The notes: generated from the letters alone by a model not told the origin. A stretch of 64,000 bases of DNA from Puccinellia tenuiflora (GCA_012064385.1 QRDG01000401.1:475174-539173); one strand, 5' to 3'; shown: positions 21,848-34,912, counted from the stretch's first letter. Program-made: numbers and translations.

Positions 21848-24800
21848 TCAGGGGTAGAACTTGCGCAGGTGCTGGATGTTCCAGGGGTTGGCGACAGGAA
21901 TGTCGTCCTCCGTCTCGAGCCGCGCGGAGCCAGGCCTGGCGATGTGCACGACTCTGTAGGGGCCTTCCCACATTGGTGAGAGCTTGTGGAGGCCTGCCCT
22001 GGAGAGGATTCTCCTCAGGACAAGGTCTCCTGCTTCGAGAGTGCGCGGGCGGATGTGGCGGCTGTGGTAGCGACGCAGGTCTTGCTGGTACCCTTGCCGC
22101 TCTCAGGGCCGCATTGCGGCGGAGCCCTTCAAGCAGCAGCAGGTCGTCGTTGCGGAGTTCGTCCACCTCAGCCTCCTTGAAGGCCAAGACTCGCAGAGAG
22201 CCATGAGTGATCTCGCTGGGGAGGATGGCTTCAGCACCATAGACGAGGGAGAATGGCGTCTCACCAGCTGGCTTTGTTGGCGTGGTGCGGATGGACCAGA
22301 GCACCAAGGGGAGCTCATCGATCCAGTTCTTGCCGCTGGCCTTGAGGCGGTTGAAGCTTCTCGTCTTGAGGCCCTTGAGCACCTCGGCGTTGGCTCGTTC
22401 GGCCTGCCCGTTGCTTCGTGGGTGCGCCACTGAGGCGTAACAGATTTGGGCACCGATGCTGCCGCAGTAGGACTTGAAGGCGCCGCTAATGAATTGTGAG
22501 CCGTTGTCGGTGATGATGCGGTTGGGCACGCCGAAGCGGCAGACCAGGCTCCTGATGAATTTTACCGCCGATTTCGCCGGAATGGTGCGCACGGGTTCCA
22601 CCTCAGGCCACTTGGTGAATTTGTCGATGGCGACGTAGAGGTAGCGGTAGCCCCCGAGCGCTCGCGGGAAGGGTCCCAGCAAGTCTAGCCCCCAGACCGC
22701 GAACGGCCAGGAGAGCGGGATCGTCTGGAGTCCTTGCGCGGGCTGGTGGATTTGCTTGGCGTGGAATTGGCATGCGTCGCAGGACTGGACGATTTCGGCG
22801 GCATCTTGAAGCACTGAGGGCCAGTAGAAACCACTCCGGAAGACCTTGCCTGCAATGGTGCGCGAGGAAGAGTGGTGGCCGCACTCGCCGCTGTGGATGT
22901 CGTTGATGAGCTGGCGGCCTTCCTCGGCAGGGACGCACCACAGCGCAACCCCATTGGGTCGCTTACGGTACAGGTCTCCGTCGTGGAGGCAGTAGGACTT
23001 GGCATGGCGAGCAATTCTCTTGGCCTCTGTGTCGTCTTCGAGAAGGGCTCGGTTCTACAGGTAGCTCTTAATCTCGTCGATCCAACCAGTGTCTTGTCGT
23101 ACCAGGGTCAGCAGCAAACGATCGCCCGAGGGCAACCCACAGTTTGGTGCTCCGCTCGGTGGGGCAGGTGGGAGCTCCTCGTCGATGCTGATGTTGACCA
23201 CAGGCTGCTTGACCGAGGCCTTGGTGAGCCTCTCCTCGAACACTCCAGGCTTCTGGGCTTCTCTTCTTGCTGCTCGCCGAGCAATTTCGTCTGCCTCTTG
23301 GTTTTCTGCTCGCGGGATGTGCTTAAGCTCCATGCCCCTGAAGTGCTTCTCCAGCTTGCGTACCTCTTCAAGGTAGGCCACCATGTAGGTGTCCTTTGGC
23401 GTGTAGCTTTTGTTGGAGAAGTTGACGAGGAGCTGGGAGTCGCCTTTGATGAGGATGTACTTGATGCCGAGGGCGATGGCGGCTCTGAGCCCGGCGAGGA
23501 GGCCTTCATACTCAGCGATGTTGTTGGAGACCTTGTCGTTGTCCTTGAAGCACAGTTGGACGGCGTAGTAGAGCTTGTCGCCTGTCGGTGAGGTAAGGAC
23601 GGCACCATGCTCCCCACTCCTGGCCGCGAAGGCGCCGTCGAAGTGCATGGTCCAGTGGCTTGGTGTCGTCCCTCCTGAGGCTGTAGCTTCCTCCTCTGGA
23701 GGCTCTTCTTCTTTGCGCGTGTCCGTCCATTCGGCCATGAAATCAGCCAGCGCCCTGCCCTTGATGACCCTGGTGGTGTCAAACTCCAGCTCGAAAGGTT
23801 GTAGCTCTATGCCCCAGCCTGCGACGCGATCTGTCCCGTTTGGGTTGCGCAGGACCTGCTCCAGGGGATATGAGGTGACCACCTTGATGGGGTGGCCTTG
23901 GAAGTAGTGGCACAGTTTCCTGGAGGCGATGAGGAGCGAGAAGAGGAGCTTTTGCTGCATGGGGTAGCGCTCGCGAGCGTCCCGCAGCACTGTGCTGACG
24001 AAGTACACGGGATGCTCGACGAGGGTAGTCGTTGGCGTGGCAGCGGCTGATACCTCTCCAGGCTCGGTGGAGTCCTCGACGAGGGTTTCTTGAGGCTCCG
24101 CTTGGGGAGGCTCGATAGGAGGCTGGATGCTTGACGAGGGTGCCTCCTTGTCGGGGGGCTCTGGGCTTGGCGAGGCAGAGGTTTGCTTGGCGAGGACTGG
24201 CTCTTCCCTTTCAGCCACCAAGACCGCGCTCGCCGTCTGAGGAGTGGCTGCCAGATACAGCTTCAGAGGCTCGCGGGGGCGTGGGGCAACCATGATGGGT
24301 GGGCTCGCCAAGTATTCTTCAGGTCCTCAAAGGCCTTTGCTGCTTCAGGGGTCCACTTGAAAGGACCGGACCTCTTCATGATCTTGAAAAATGGCAGCGC
24401 CCTCTCGCCGAACTTGGAGATGAAACGGCCAAGGCTGGCCATACATCCCGCTAGGCGTTGCATGTCCTTGAGGCGACGGGGAGGCTGCATCTGCTCTATG
24501 GCCTTGATCTTGTCGGGGTTGGCCTCGATGCCGCGGTGGGACACCAGGAACCCGAGGAGCTTGCCTGAAGGGACCCCGAAGATGCACTTGGCGGGGTTTA
24601 GCTTGATGTTGACCTTGCGCAGGTTGGCAAAGGTCTCCTCGAGGTCCTGGATGAGCGTGTTTTCTTCGCGAGTCTTGACCACAATGTCGTCGACGTAGGC
24701 CTCTGCATTCCTCCCCATTTGAGCCCCCAGGGCGATCCTCATGAGGCGCTGGAAAGTGGCGCCGGCGTTCTTCAGGCCGAAGGGCATGCAGACGTAGCAG

Positions 24801-25237
24801 AACACACCACAAGGGGTGAGAATGCTGTCTTCTCCTCGTCTTCCTTCGCTATCTTGATCTGGTGATAACCAGAGAAGGCATCCAGAAAACAGAGGAGTGC
24901 GCAGCCGGCGTGGAGACCATGATCTGGTCGATCCTCGGGAGGGGGTAGGGGTCCTTGGGGCAGGCCTTGTTGAGGTCGGTGAAGTCGATGCAGAGGCGGC
25001 TTCCTTCGGTGTGCTTGGGACGACCACACCGTTGGCAAGCCAAGTGGGGTGGACCACTTCCTTGATGATGCTGGCCTTCTTCAGCTTGTCTACTTCCTTG
25101 ATATGAAGTCTTGCTTCTCTGGCGCTGGCGCCGCGCTTTTTGCTTGACGGGGCGTGCGTTTGGAACGGCTAAGTGGTGCTCGATCACCTCCCTCGGTACT
25201 CCGACATATCTGACGGTGTCCATGCGAACATGTCAGA
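21848..25237 (-). pseudogene. Element B pol (Tat-lineage gypsy): RT, RNase H, second RNase H, integrase
   Basis: From the right: RT start (MFAWTPSDM, VPREVIEHHLAV), RT core (FGLKNAGATFQRLMRIALGA, YVDDIVVKT active site), ordinary RNase H, second archaeal-like RNase H (WTMHFDGAF, NNIAEYEGLLAGL, KGDSQLLVN), integrase zinc finger (H...H...CDACQFH), catalytic core (GLDLLGPF, ITDNGSQF, and ERAN carrying the Glu) and tail LHKLSPMWEGPY ... PWNIQHLRKFYP. The dual RNase H marks the Tat lineage. Lesions: several frameshifts in early RT (24.8-25.15 kb), one near 24300, a TAG at 23055-23057 and a frameshift near 22095. Unlike element A, the visible catalytic residues of integrase are kept. No protease region precedes RT: gag joins RT directly at the ambiguous base 25238. 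Confidence 0.9.
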
Positions 25238-25238
25238 N
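25238..25238. other. Ambiguous base (N) at the gag-pol junction of element B
   Basis: The only N in the window. It lies exactly where gag (ending LPAETDE) meets RT (starting DMFAWTPSD); the protease domain and the start of pol that normally stand between them are absent, and the frame changes here. Confidence 0.95.
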
Positions 25239-26883
25239 CCTCGTCAGTCTCGGCCGGCAGGTTGTCGTTCGCGGGCTGGACAGCATTGGCCTGGGGGTTC
25301 TGCTGGTAGTTGTCGTTGTAGTTGTTGTTCCAGCGTCGCCCCCCGCGGCCGCCGCCGCGGCCTCCGCGGCCCTGCTGCCGATCATTTGCCTCGCGAGCCT
25401 TGCGAGCCTCGCGAAGCCTCTTGAGGTCGTAGCAGTCCTCGGTGGCATGAGAATGCCTGTTGTGGTAGATGCAGAAGGGGCGGTCATCTTTCTTCTCAGG
25501 TCCCGCGGCTGGAGTGGCAGCTTGGCGAGGCTGCTTGGCGTCAGGCTCGGCCGCGAGGACTGCAGTGGTCTTGCGCTTCTCGGAGGATTTCTTCTTCTTG
25601 GACCCCTCGGCGGGGTCCCCTGGCTCGTTCTTGACGAACAAGCGGCCCTCCTCAGCCTTGGCGCACTTGTCCGCCAAGTCGAAGAGCTTGACGACGGTGG
25701 TGATGTTGTCGTGGATGCCAAGCTTCTCGAGCATCCGCACATCTGTTACCCCAGCCTGGAAGGCCGAAATGACCTGTGCGTCGGTGGCGTTGGGGATCTT
25801 GTTGCGCACCTGGCTGAAGCTCTGGATGTACTTGCGGAGGGTCCCGCCAGGCTTCTGACGCATGGCGCGGAGGTCGTTGTAGATGAGGCCGCGCTCGTAC
25901 GTGCCCTTGAAGTTGGCGATGAAGCACCGGCAGAGCTCTTCCCAGGTGTTGATGGACTCGGCGGGGAGGTTGGTGAGCCATGAGGACGCAGAGTCCTTGA
26001 GGGCCATGGGGAACCAGTTCGCCATGACCCTGTCGTCGCCCCCGGCGGCCTGGATGGCCAGAGTGTAGAGCTGCAGGAACTCCAGGGGGTTGTTCTTGCC
26101 GTCGTAGCGCGGAGGAAGGTCCGGCCTGAACTTGACCGGCCAGACGACGCGACGGAGGCTGCGAGTGAACACGGCCGTCGTGCCGTAGGTGACCGTGCTG
26201 TTGGCGAGGGTGGCGCGGAGGTGGCGCCCGGCGGTGGCGACGTCCTGGACGGCGCGGTTGCGGCGTTCCTGCCCGCGCTCGATGCTCACGCGTGCGTCCT
26301 CAGGGGCTCGCTGCACAATTTGGCAGTCGTGCGGCGACGACACGTGCAATGCAGCGCGGCCGTCGCGAGGAGGAGCCCCCGCTGGAGCAGGTTGCGGTGG
26401 AACCGGTGGAGCTGGAGCAGGTGCAGGGTGACGAGGAGGTGCGGGAGGTGCGCCGTGCGCCACGTCCCCCACGAGCGCGGAAGGAACCAGGGAACGAGAC
26501 GGTGCAGGTGCGGCGGCGCGAGCGGCGCCGATGAGTTCGGAGACGCGGTTGAGCCAGGCCTCCTGAGCCTCCGGCGTGGGACGGTACTGCAGCAGCTCCT
26601 GCGCCATGAGAAGCGCAGTCGCCGGGCTGGGCGCAGGGCGGCCCAGCGAGGAGGCAGCACGATCCCGCGATGGGTGCAGGGAGGAGGCCTCCTCTTCGCC
26701 GAGGTCGTCCTCAGCGTGGTCAATGTCGTCGTCCTCCGGGTGCTCGACGCGGGGTTCGGGGTCGACGAGGCGCGCCGGAGCGGCGCTCCCGCGCGGGCGG
26801 CCACGCGGGTTGCCAGCAGGAGGAGCGGTGGCGGCGCTGGCCGTCCGGCGAGCGAGTCGTTCGGCGCGAGAAGGGCCGGCCAT
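25239..26883 (-). pseudogene. Element B gag, truncated at its 3' end
   Basis: The start is taken as the ATG at 26883 (MAGPSRAERLAR), about 50 bp inside the LTR and just after the PBS. Upstream in-frame sequence is LTR and not protein. Pro/Ala/Arg-rich N-terminus, then the retrotransposon gag domain (PRYDGKNNPLEFLQLYTLAI, NLPAESINTWEELCRCFIAN, MRQKPGGTLRKYIQSFSQVR), then a Lys-rich stretch, a zinc-knuckle-like CIYHNRHSHATEDC and an RGG-rich nucleic-acid-binding tail (about 25320-25390). It stays open for about 550 codons until the N at 25238, so the gag frame looks intact although its natural end is missing. The product would package element RNA in virus-like particles. Confidence 0.88.
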
Positions 26884-26913
26884 GGCTGCGTCGAGGTTGA
26901 AGATGCGCCTCAG

Positions 26914-26932
26914 CCCCCTACCTGGCGCGCCA
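26914..26932 (-). promoter_or_regulatory. Primer-binding site of element B
   Basis: On the minus strand TGGCGCGCCAGGTAGGGGG begins 2 bases after the LTR terminus ...CCGACA. TGG at the start matches a tRNA 3' CCA. Tat elements of grasses with this string are usually described as tRNA-Arg primed; I cannot confirm the tRNA here. Confidence 0.8.
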
Positions 26933-26934
26933 AA

Positions 26935-27706
26935 TGTCGGAGAACTGTCCCGGGAACTGGGTGTGTCTCGACAAGGATCGAGTAAGGGGCTGAACGCGGA
27001 ATCAAACAACCCTCAACGAGCTCCGGCGACGGTGCTCGTCGGACTCGCTGCGGGACAACACTGCAGAGATGGAACGCTCGGTCTTACCCAGGTTCAGGGC
27101 CCTCTTGTGGAGGTAAAACCCCTACGTCCTGCTTTGGTGTATTGCACTGCTTGGAGAGTTTACAGTACAAGGAGAGCTTGTCGAGCTCGAGGTGGCTAAC
27201 AATGGCTAACCCTAGATCTTGAGCTAGGATGCGAACCAGCGTCGAGCTCTCCAGGGAATCGAACCCTTTGCACGGGCGTGCCTCCCCTCCTTTTATAGGC
27301 GTCTTGGACCTCTTCCGCCCAAACATTTGGGCGGGAAGGGTCACCACATGGTGACGAAGGAGGAGGCGCGGTGCACAATAAAGGTGAAGTCCACCATAAA
27401 GGTAGAGTCCATGGACGCGGTCCACGGCAGGGGAGCGGCGTCACCAAAGCTGAAAAGGCCACCGTCCAACGGGACGCGGGGGGGGGGGGGGGGGGGGGGG
27501 CTGGCGCTGCGGAGGTGGAACGGGCCCCACGATGACGTCGCCCTTGGAGTGTAGCTGCAGACGGTTCCCTTATCACCAAAGTGGCAATACTCGTTGTCCG
27601 CTTTGCTTGGTGCTGCTTTGTTGACTCCTTTATACATGGAAACGGCAACTGCGGCGTCGTCGTCATCGCGCGCAGGCGCGCGCGTCTCTCTGCACGTGGC
27701 GCAGAG
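26935..27706 (-). repeat. 5' LTR of element B, first part
   Basis: Starts TGTCGGAGAACTG on the plus strand and aligns with 11231-12288. It is cut at 27706 by LARD-like element 1; the rest is 38412-38704. Joined length about 1065 bp against 1058 bp for the other LTR. The first 95 bases already show about six differences from the partner LTR, far more than between the LTRs of the nested elements. TATA box (ctataaaagg, minus strand) at about 27289-27298. Confidence 0.9.
27478..27500. repeat. Run of 23 G
   Basis: A 23-base G homopolymer inside the B LTR. The matching place in the other B LTR (about 11760) reads gggcggcgggctgg, with no run. It may be expansion, or partly an assembly or base-calling error. 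Confidence 0.9.
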
Positions 27707-30700
27707 TGTAACAACCCATGTTTTTATTAACGTGTAAAATAGTTAATCATGATCATGGCATGCATTAATTCTTGCATTAAGAAATTTATGCTACTTTAAA
27801 ATAAAAGGGAAACCCTAAAATGGTTATTTCCCCTCCTTATTTTCAAATGTTGTCAAAAGTCCCCAAAAATCTTGAAATAATTTGTGGGGCCTCTTTAAAA
27901 TATTTTGGACCTACATAAAAAGTTTCATAATTTTTGGAGCTGCTCTAGTAGCCTAACAAATTATCCCAAACCCTAGGGGGTTTTCTGCAAAATGGATTTT
28001 ATTTTCCTCTTTTCCCTTTCTTCTTCCTTCTGGCCATGGACAAAGCTCCACCGCCAGCCATGCCACCTCCTCCTTGCCTCCCTGCTTGAAGGGATAAGAC
28101 CCCAGAGACGTTCGCATCTCTCCCTCTACTCACTCTCCTCGCGCTGCCTCCCCCTGCTTCTCTCTGTTCCTTCCCCGGCCGAACCCTAGCCACGGCCGCC
28201 GGGCCGCGCCATCGATTCCGGCCACCTCAGGCGAACCGAGGCCGCCATGAGCTCCGCCTTGCCCTGTGGTTCCTCCGTAGCAAGCCAATCGTGCCGGAAC
28301 GCCGTAAATCGCGCGAATCGCCGCCAACTTCCCGAGCTCCGACCGCCGTCGCCGCGGACAAGATCGTCGCCTTCGAGCCGTTTCCGTCCTCGGCGAGCAT
28401 CCCCACGCGCTCCTGGTGAGCTGGGCTTTTTCCCGCGCCCCTTTTCCCTCTCCTTCTCTCTCTGTAACTCGCCTTCGCCGTGAGCCTCCGTCCGCCGCCG
28501 CCAAGCGCCGTCGCCGGGCACGCTCCGGTGGTCAAAATCGAGCGGTGCCACCACCAGATGGTTCGATGTCGTCCGCCGCGTCCAACGCGCCCCTCCGCGC
28601 GAGCCCTCGCGCCCTGGTCGTCGAGCCCGTGCTCGACATGGCCACGGCAGAGTCTGCTGACGTCAGCGTGGCCTTTTCTTTTTCTGAAATTATTTTCTGT
28701 AAATGATAAATACCTGACAGTGGGCCCCGTCTGTCAGAATTTTAACCTTTTTCTACTTTACAGAAATTCCAGAAAATGTAATAAAATTGTAAATTCAATA
28801 TCTTCTATTCTGTTTATCAGAAAATTATGAATAAAATACCGAAATTTGTAGAAAAATGTAATCTATCTGTTTATGTCAAAATCATGCATGATTGAACAAC
28901 TTAAATTAAGGTTTGTCTAGAATCACTAAAATGCCACTATATTCAATTATGGGGTTTCTCCGATTACCATTCTTCGGACTCCATTTAAAATGGAATATCT
29001 TGTGTAGGTTCCTAAATTGTAATTGCAACTTGTCATGTCATCATTCTTGTATGCGCATTGCATCGATGCCATGTTGAATGCTTGTTGTCGTTTCTTTCCG
29101 GTGCTTCATTTTTCTCCGGTAGAACGAGTCCGAGTTCGAGAAATTCCGAAGTGAAGATCAGCACCACCAATGACGAATGCACGGATATTGACGACAAATG
29201 GCGAATACTTGATCATCAATGATCAAGTCAAGCAGAAGATCCCAACTGCTTTATATTTTCTGTTATCGCTCAATAAGGCAAGCACAACCCCTTCTTCTAT
29301 CTACTCCCATATTTTCAAGTATTATTTCTGATAAGCATCATATCGGTTCCAAAGCTTTTGGTCGATAGGTAGAGTCAACCTATCTTGCACGTTCCCTTTG
29401 TCGCCTAGTACCTGTTTATCCATCCTAGCATGATTAGGGTTGCTTGTGTGTCGCCAGAGCCCTATATATGTTCACATGCTTAGCCATGCTTAGTTATGAT
29501 CTGATCCGTCATGTCGATGTATCAGCAATACGAATGAATCTAGCATGTCAGGATATCGAGGATTTTTATGGTGGACATGTTAATTTGACTAAAGGCTTGG
29601 ACAATGAGGCCACGGTGGGATGTGGTGGGTTGTCTTGTTCTTGCCGCCTTAGGACCCGAGTTCTCGCCTCTGAAACCAAGACTCAGCGTACGACAAACGC
29701 GGGCCCTTGAACCCCGCTCGGCTGTTTCTTGTTTAGGTGTGCCCGTAGGACACGTAGTTTGGCGTGTTCCATTTGCGAGTGTGTGGAAAAACGTTTTGAA
29801 GAAAAGATAGGTCGTGTCTGGGGACAAGTGAAGGACGAACTGATCTTGGTCCCCACGCACAGAAATAGGGACCGTCAGGAGATGGCCATCTCTTGTTAAT
29901 GGCGGAATGGCCCTATTTGGGTTGGCTTATGGGCACATCTAGGCAACCTAAGAGTCGTGGTCGACCACCCTCTGCCGGCACCCTCGGAAGCGTGCTTATG
30001 GCCTGGCGTTAAGAGTCGGTTGGCATGTGTGGACTAAACTGTACACCCCTGCAGGGTAAATCTTTTCGAAAAGCCGTGTCCACGGTTATGGACGACTTGG
30101 TAACGGATTCTGTGATCATAGAGAACATGAACCTAATCGTAAAACTTGATAACAACGTGTGTGGATTGCTTTCTCGAGGGTGAGTCGAGGGAGTGATCCT
30201 AGTAGAGCAGGTTCAGCTGATGATGATTCTGGTGGTTTCCAAAGATGATCGAAGGAGATAAAAGTGTTCGCTTATCCCTTTTACAAAACTTCTGAGTAGA
30301 CGGATTTCTACTTCGTCTCCCTCTATTCAAAAGTTGGCTTTATGCAAAGATTAGCCCACAAACAGCTTTCTAACCTATGCATTACCGTAACGGGTTATAG
30401 TCTTGCTGAGCTCTGTACTCAGGCCTGCCGCTACTTTATTTTGACAGAGCCGAAGATACCACCAATGGAGGTTTCTACGTGGACATCGACGAGTAGTTTG
30501 GGGTTCCCAGGTAGCAGCCTGGAATCTGTAGAGTGGGTTGTCACCGTTGCTTATTTCTGGCCTCTTAGGCCTTTTGTTAAACTTGTTGAATAGCAACATA
30601 ATTGGCCTTCCGTTGTATGATGTAATGTTGGGTCATGTGACCTCTGCGTGTATGTTGCTATCTTGCTCTAATAGGAGTTATATATTTGCTTCTTGTCGTA

Positions 30701-31183
30701 GAGTCACTGCCCTGTACCGGTTGTTTCAACCTCTCCCGTGCATGATGCGTGTATGGAGATAAAGTGCACGGTTGAGAGGAAAGGTTCTTGGGCTCTTTGT
30801 TATGCAGTTTTGGCTATGCCCGTGTTATGGCTTAGCCGAGGGGTTGAGGTGCCGATGATCCATTCCGAGCACGCCTGCCGATGTTTACTCGGCCTGGGAG
30901 TGGTAACCCAGTAACCCTCAGCTACGTAGCATGACCAGTGACACATAGCATTTCTGTATAACTCTGAGGCCGAGTCTGACAGCTTAACAAGGTCCTAGGA
31001 TTCTTTGTTATGCATTCGTGGTTATGATTGGATGTGGTAGTCTTCCGAGGGGTTTTGTGTGACCGGTGTTCCCGGCACGCCTGTAGTGAAATGCTGCCTG
31101 GGATTGGTACCCCAGTAACTCTCGGCTATCAAGTCTAAGAGCATATAACACTTATGTATAACCCTGGATCCGGGGTCGCTACA
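27707..31183 (+). repeat. 5' LTR of LARD-like element 1
   Basis: TGTAACAACCC ... CCGGGGTCGCTACA, 3477 bp. AT-rich except a GC-rich, pyrimidine-rich island at about 28000-28650. Confidence 0.93.
28247..29154 (+). CDS. Candidate two-exon ORF in the LARD-1 LTR (left copy)
   Basis: An ATG in good context (gccgccATGAGC) opens a Ser/Arg/Pro-rich frame (MSSALPCGSSVASQS) that reaches the donor-like GTGAGC at 28416-28421 in phase 1. A possible acceptor, ttctccggtag, ends at 29122, and the frame would close after nine further codons. The layout matches the solo LTR and LARD-2, but the second-exon peptide is short here and the acidic reading is in another frame (NESEFEKFRSEDQHHQ), so this copy may be decayed. 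No family recognised. Confidence 0.25.
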
Positions 31184-34100
31184 AGTTTTTGGTATCAGAG
31201 CAGGACTGCCTGTAGGAAACCCTTACCGCTGGTCGATGTTGAGTCTAGTACTTGTGAAAACTATTTTGAACCAAAAAAATGAGTTGTGAAAATCTCATTA
31301 GGATTCTTTTTACTCCTTACCTGGTATCGCTCTAATTCTGAGTCTCCTTACCTTGTTTTGGTTGAAAAGGTTTTGCTATCTCATCTGGTCGTTCAAATCC
31401 TAGGTGCCTCGAGCACATGTCGTTTCTTAACCAATTGACCTAGTGTGGAGTTCTCAAGAGTCTGGTGTGTGTTCTGAGTTCCATATTTCTCTTGTTTCAA
31501 CTGGAAGGTTTCGTTCCATCATAATCTTTCAGGGTTGTTGGTTCCACCTCATTCTGTTCTAGGTTTCGAGGTTTCCTTTCACCCTGTATGCCTCCTTTCT
31601 ATTTGCTCGGGGACTCCAGAAGCTGCGATGGTTTCTAGAGGTTACCTTGTGATTACTACTTTGTGGTGTCCTATGCGTCACCCAAGTGGTAGTTACTCTT
31701 TCTTTTGTGTTTTAACCCTTGGACTTGAACCGAAGGTCCCGGGTTGTGTTAGATTCTAGTGTGTTCGATCATGTGGTTTCTCAACCATGTGGTGATCATG
31801 TTATTTGTGTGAATCTTAGTACGTGAAGCTGACCTTTAACCCAAGATCCATTCCTTTGACACCTGAGTAAGGTTTAACCATTTAACCACCTCAGGATGGC
31901 TGGTAACTTCAGTTCTAGCCTCGAGCTTGTGGTAGTTGCCGTAATTGAGTTGCGACAACAATGGTCTTTCCCACCACTAGCTATTTGCAGAGGTTCTGTC
32001 ATGGAACCAAACGGACACGACAAGAGTGCTCTTTATGAGTCTCATCTAGGCTCGTGACTTTGTCTCACCTCTCTTTTTAGCATGGGTTTTACGGAAGAGT
32101 ATTACTTGTGCATCCACCATGATCTCAGGTTTTTCCTGAGCGTGTTCCTCTTCTTTAGTTGCTTTCCGACCTTCGTCTGCCAATTGGTAGCCAAGTTGTA
32201 CTTGTGTATTGGAGTTTTCCAGTGCACGATGCTTCTTGTGGTCTCTATCAAGCATTCCACTTTGGGGTGTTTGGAGAAACAAACTCCAGTACCTTGTCCA
32301 TTTTTAGGACCAGGTCAAAGTGTTGTAATCCGCAGAACTAAGAGGTCTCATTTTATTCTGTTCTGTTCTACCTTGGAGTGTCACACTCTTATATATCAAG
32401 AGGTCGAGCTGAGTCTCATGACGTACTTGATGAAGTGATGCTCTTACATATCCTTATCCACCTATCCTCTGAGCTACTCGTGCTCGAGAATGTTGGGTGC
32501 GCGTATTGATGTGGCTATCGGATACCCTTAGCAATTCTTATTGCTTTGAAATCCAAGGACATTGATGTCATTCTTAGCATGATTGGTAATCCGATCACAA
32601 AGCTGAGTTTGACTGTGCTGCCAAGTCCATTTATCCAGGCGCATATCTTCGGTCGAAGAGTTAGGTTCATGCCGAAACTCTCAAGATCAAATCGTTTTGC
32701 TTTGAAAAGCAAGTCTCTTTTCGAACTCAATGACATACGGTGGTTCGTGATATTCTAGTTGTCTTTCTAGAAGTATCGCCAGGTTGTCACCTGACCGTGA
32801 TGTCAAGTTTGTGAGTAAGCTGGTTCTTCGAACCACTTCTTTCTCCAAGAAACTGTGCTGGATACCCTTGAACTGATTGGTTGAGTTTAAACAACAACTT
32901 GGAGAGTTGAAAGACAAAATCTCTATCCGACTTGGTTCATTCTCAAAGGGATGTCTAGTTTTGTTTGTGTTGAAGCAAGATAGTGTTTCATTCATGGATC
33001 TACTATCTCCCCAACCTTTGATTTGAGTTTGGGCTATCGTTAAATCATTCTCAGAACCAAGGACTATCTCGATGGTGTTTTACTCTGGTGTTTCGCTTGA
33101 GTATACCTTTATGTCCTTTGGTCTAACCAGTACTTCCTCCTTGTTCTTATGGCATATGAGTCTGCATTCTTGGAGTATCATGATATGGTTGTCACTGAGC
33201 CCATCAATGACAATCTTATCTTCTCCATGTTAAAGGGATTCATGTTGGCATTTGGTGTTACTGGTAGAAACTTGTAAGAACAAACCTTGTGTCAACACGA
33301 GGTATATGTTCCGGATGTTGGAAGTGACTTTCTATGATTCCTGTGCATTTGGTGAAAGGTGTCGCCATGAATCTGAGTGGAGTTCTCTTTGTTTTCTCGG
33401 GAATCATCTTAAGTTGGTCATGCATGTGCGAAGTAATCCTGAGATGGAAGGTTGTTACCTCCATTTCCTTGAAGGATCTTCTATGCACACCAAGCCACTG
33501 ACTAATCTGTTGAAAGATGAGAAGAAGTTCTCTAGCTTCACCGTCTTGTTTGATGTTTTCCAACTAGGACTCGGTTGTGTTTCATTGCAAGAAGTTCATG
33601 ATGGTTCGGTTGCCTCTTTGCAGTCGTGACCACATGGATTCCGCAACCTAGCTCATTTTCTTTTTGAGCTTAACACTGAAGCTCATATCTTGAGAATCAA
33701 GTGACCTTACCTCTTCGTTAACTATTGCAAATTCCCTATTCAGACACGTTGAATCTGAAATATCAATACATTTAACCAGATCTGAATCTCAAGCAGAAGT
33801 GATGGTTGGTGTTCCTCAAGAGTATGACCTAGGCCTATTTGTATCTCTGGCAAGCTTGATGTTGTGATTGACACACTTAGCCGGAAGGCCTATTACTATA
33901 ATCTCTTGATTCCGTAAAAATAGCCACTCTCCATGAGGATTTGTGCGACTTATTCTAGAAGTCGTCCTTTATAGTTTCTTTTCAGTCTTGAAGTCTGACC
34001 TTCACTTGATGTCCAATTGGAGGCTACTAAAAACCTTGATATTGGTATCTAGAACATCAAGGAGAACATTTGAGCGGAGTTTCTAAATGTCTCTTGACCG

Positions 34101-34912
34101 TTTTCCTTACCCTTCTTCTGTGGCGATAACTCCATTTGGAGGATTTCCATTCCAGAAGTAACCTCTAGCAGGTCGCTGACTGGTGATCTTTCCTTTCCTT
34201 TTGTTTGAACTTGAAGTTCCAATCAACTCACACGTTGTGTGAATTTGTCAGTCACCTTAAGGCCTCAGACTTTTAAACATGTGGCAAACGTGTTGTTATG
34301 CCAAAAGGGCTGAAGCCTCAAAATGTGTCCTTCCTTTTTACGGTGCCTTGAATCTCTGTTGTCCATTCATCCTGGTGGTGTGAATGATCTCTGGCAAAGA
34401 TTATGATAAATCAGGATGAGCCAAAAGATTCTTCCACCTTCTGTAATCATGTCGAAGAGAGACAATGATTTTGAAGATCAAAGTTCCTCTGGCTGCATGA
34501 TTCATCTTCCTTCTACGGGTCACCCTTCTTCTTCTTAAAGAGTTCCTCCTTATGGTATTAAGGCAATTATACTCCTCGCTACCTTTGATACTTCTTTTCT
34601 ACTCAAGCATGGAACAATTGCCTACCAAGATTGAACTTCTCTTTTCTTCTCTTACCTTGACGTGTCTCCTCTCTTCAACTCAAGGATTGTTATGAAATCT
34701 CCTTTCATGAGTTGACCGTGGGATACTCGATCTTTTTGAAGATCCATCTTTCCAGAGTGTTCCCTCTTTCCTTTATAGCCGCTGGATGAAGATCTCGAAC
34801 TCATGATGCTACAAACCAATTTCTTCAAGAAGATCATTGAAGATCGGTGTAACCCCTTCCTTCTCTTTCCCGCTTTGAATCTCGGGACGAGATTCTTATA
34901 AGGGGGGTAGAC
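31184..34912 (+). other. Internal region of LARD-1: decayed gypsy (Del/Tekay-like) coding remnants
   Basis: No long frame survives, but short stretches recall gypsy pol in the right order: near 32550-32640 an aspartic-protease-end pattern (DVILSM..., later DCAAKS), near 33118-33230 the reverse-transcriptase stretch that normally reads GLTNAP...FMEYLD...FIDDIL, and near 33850-33900 the RNase H/integrase linker recalling GK..VV.D.LSRKAYY. This suggests an origin from an autonomous Del/Tekay chromovirus through decay and deletion, and not unrelated filler DNA. It also resembles, in reverse, the internal region of LARD-2. Confidence 0.6.

Noticed and set aside
26221..26985. Plus-strand frame of 254 codons opposite gag of B
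   Set aside because: The minus strand has a clear gag domain and start; this frame is Arg/Gly-rich without motifs.
31184..34912. Host gene hidden in the LARD-1 interior
   Set aside because: Frames are short and random in length, and the few recognisable motifs belong to gypsy pol.
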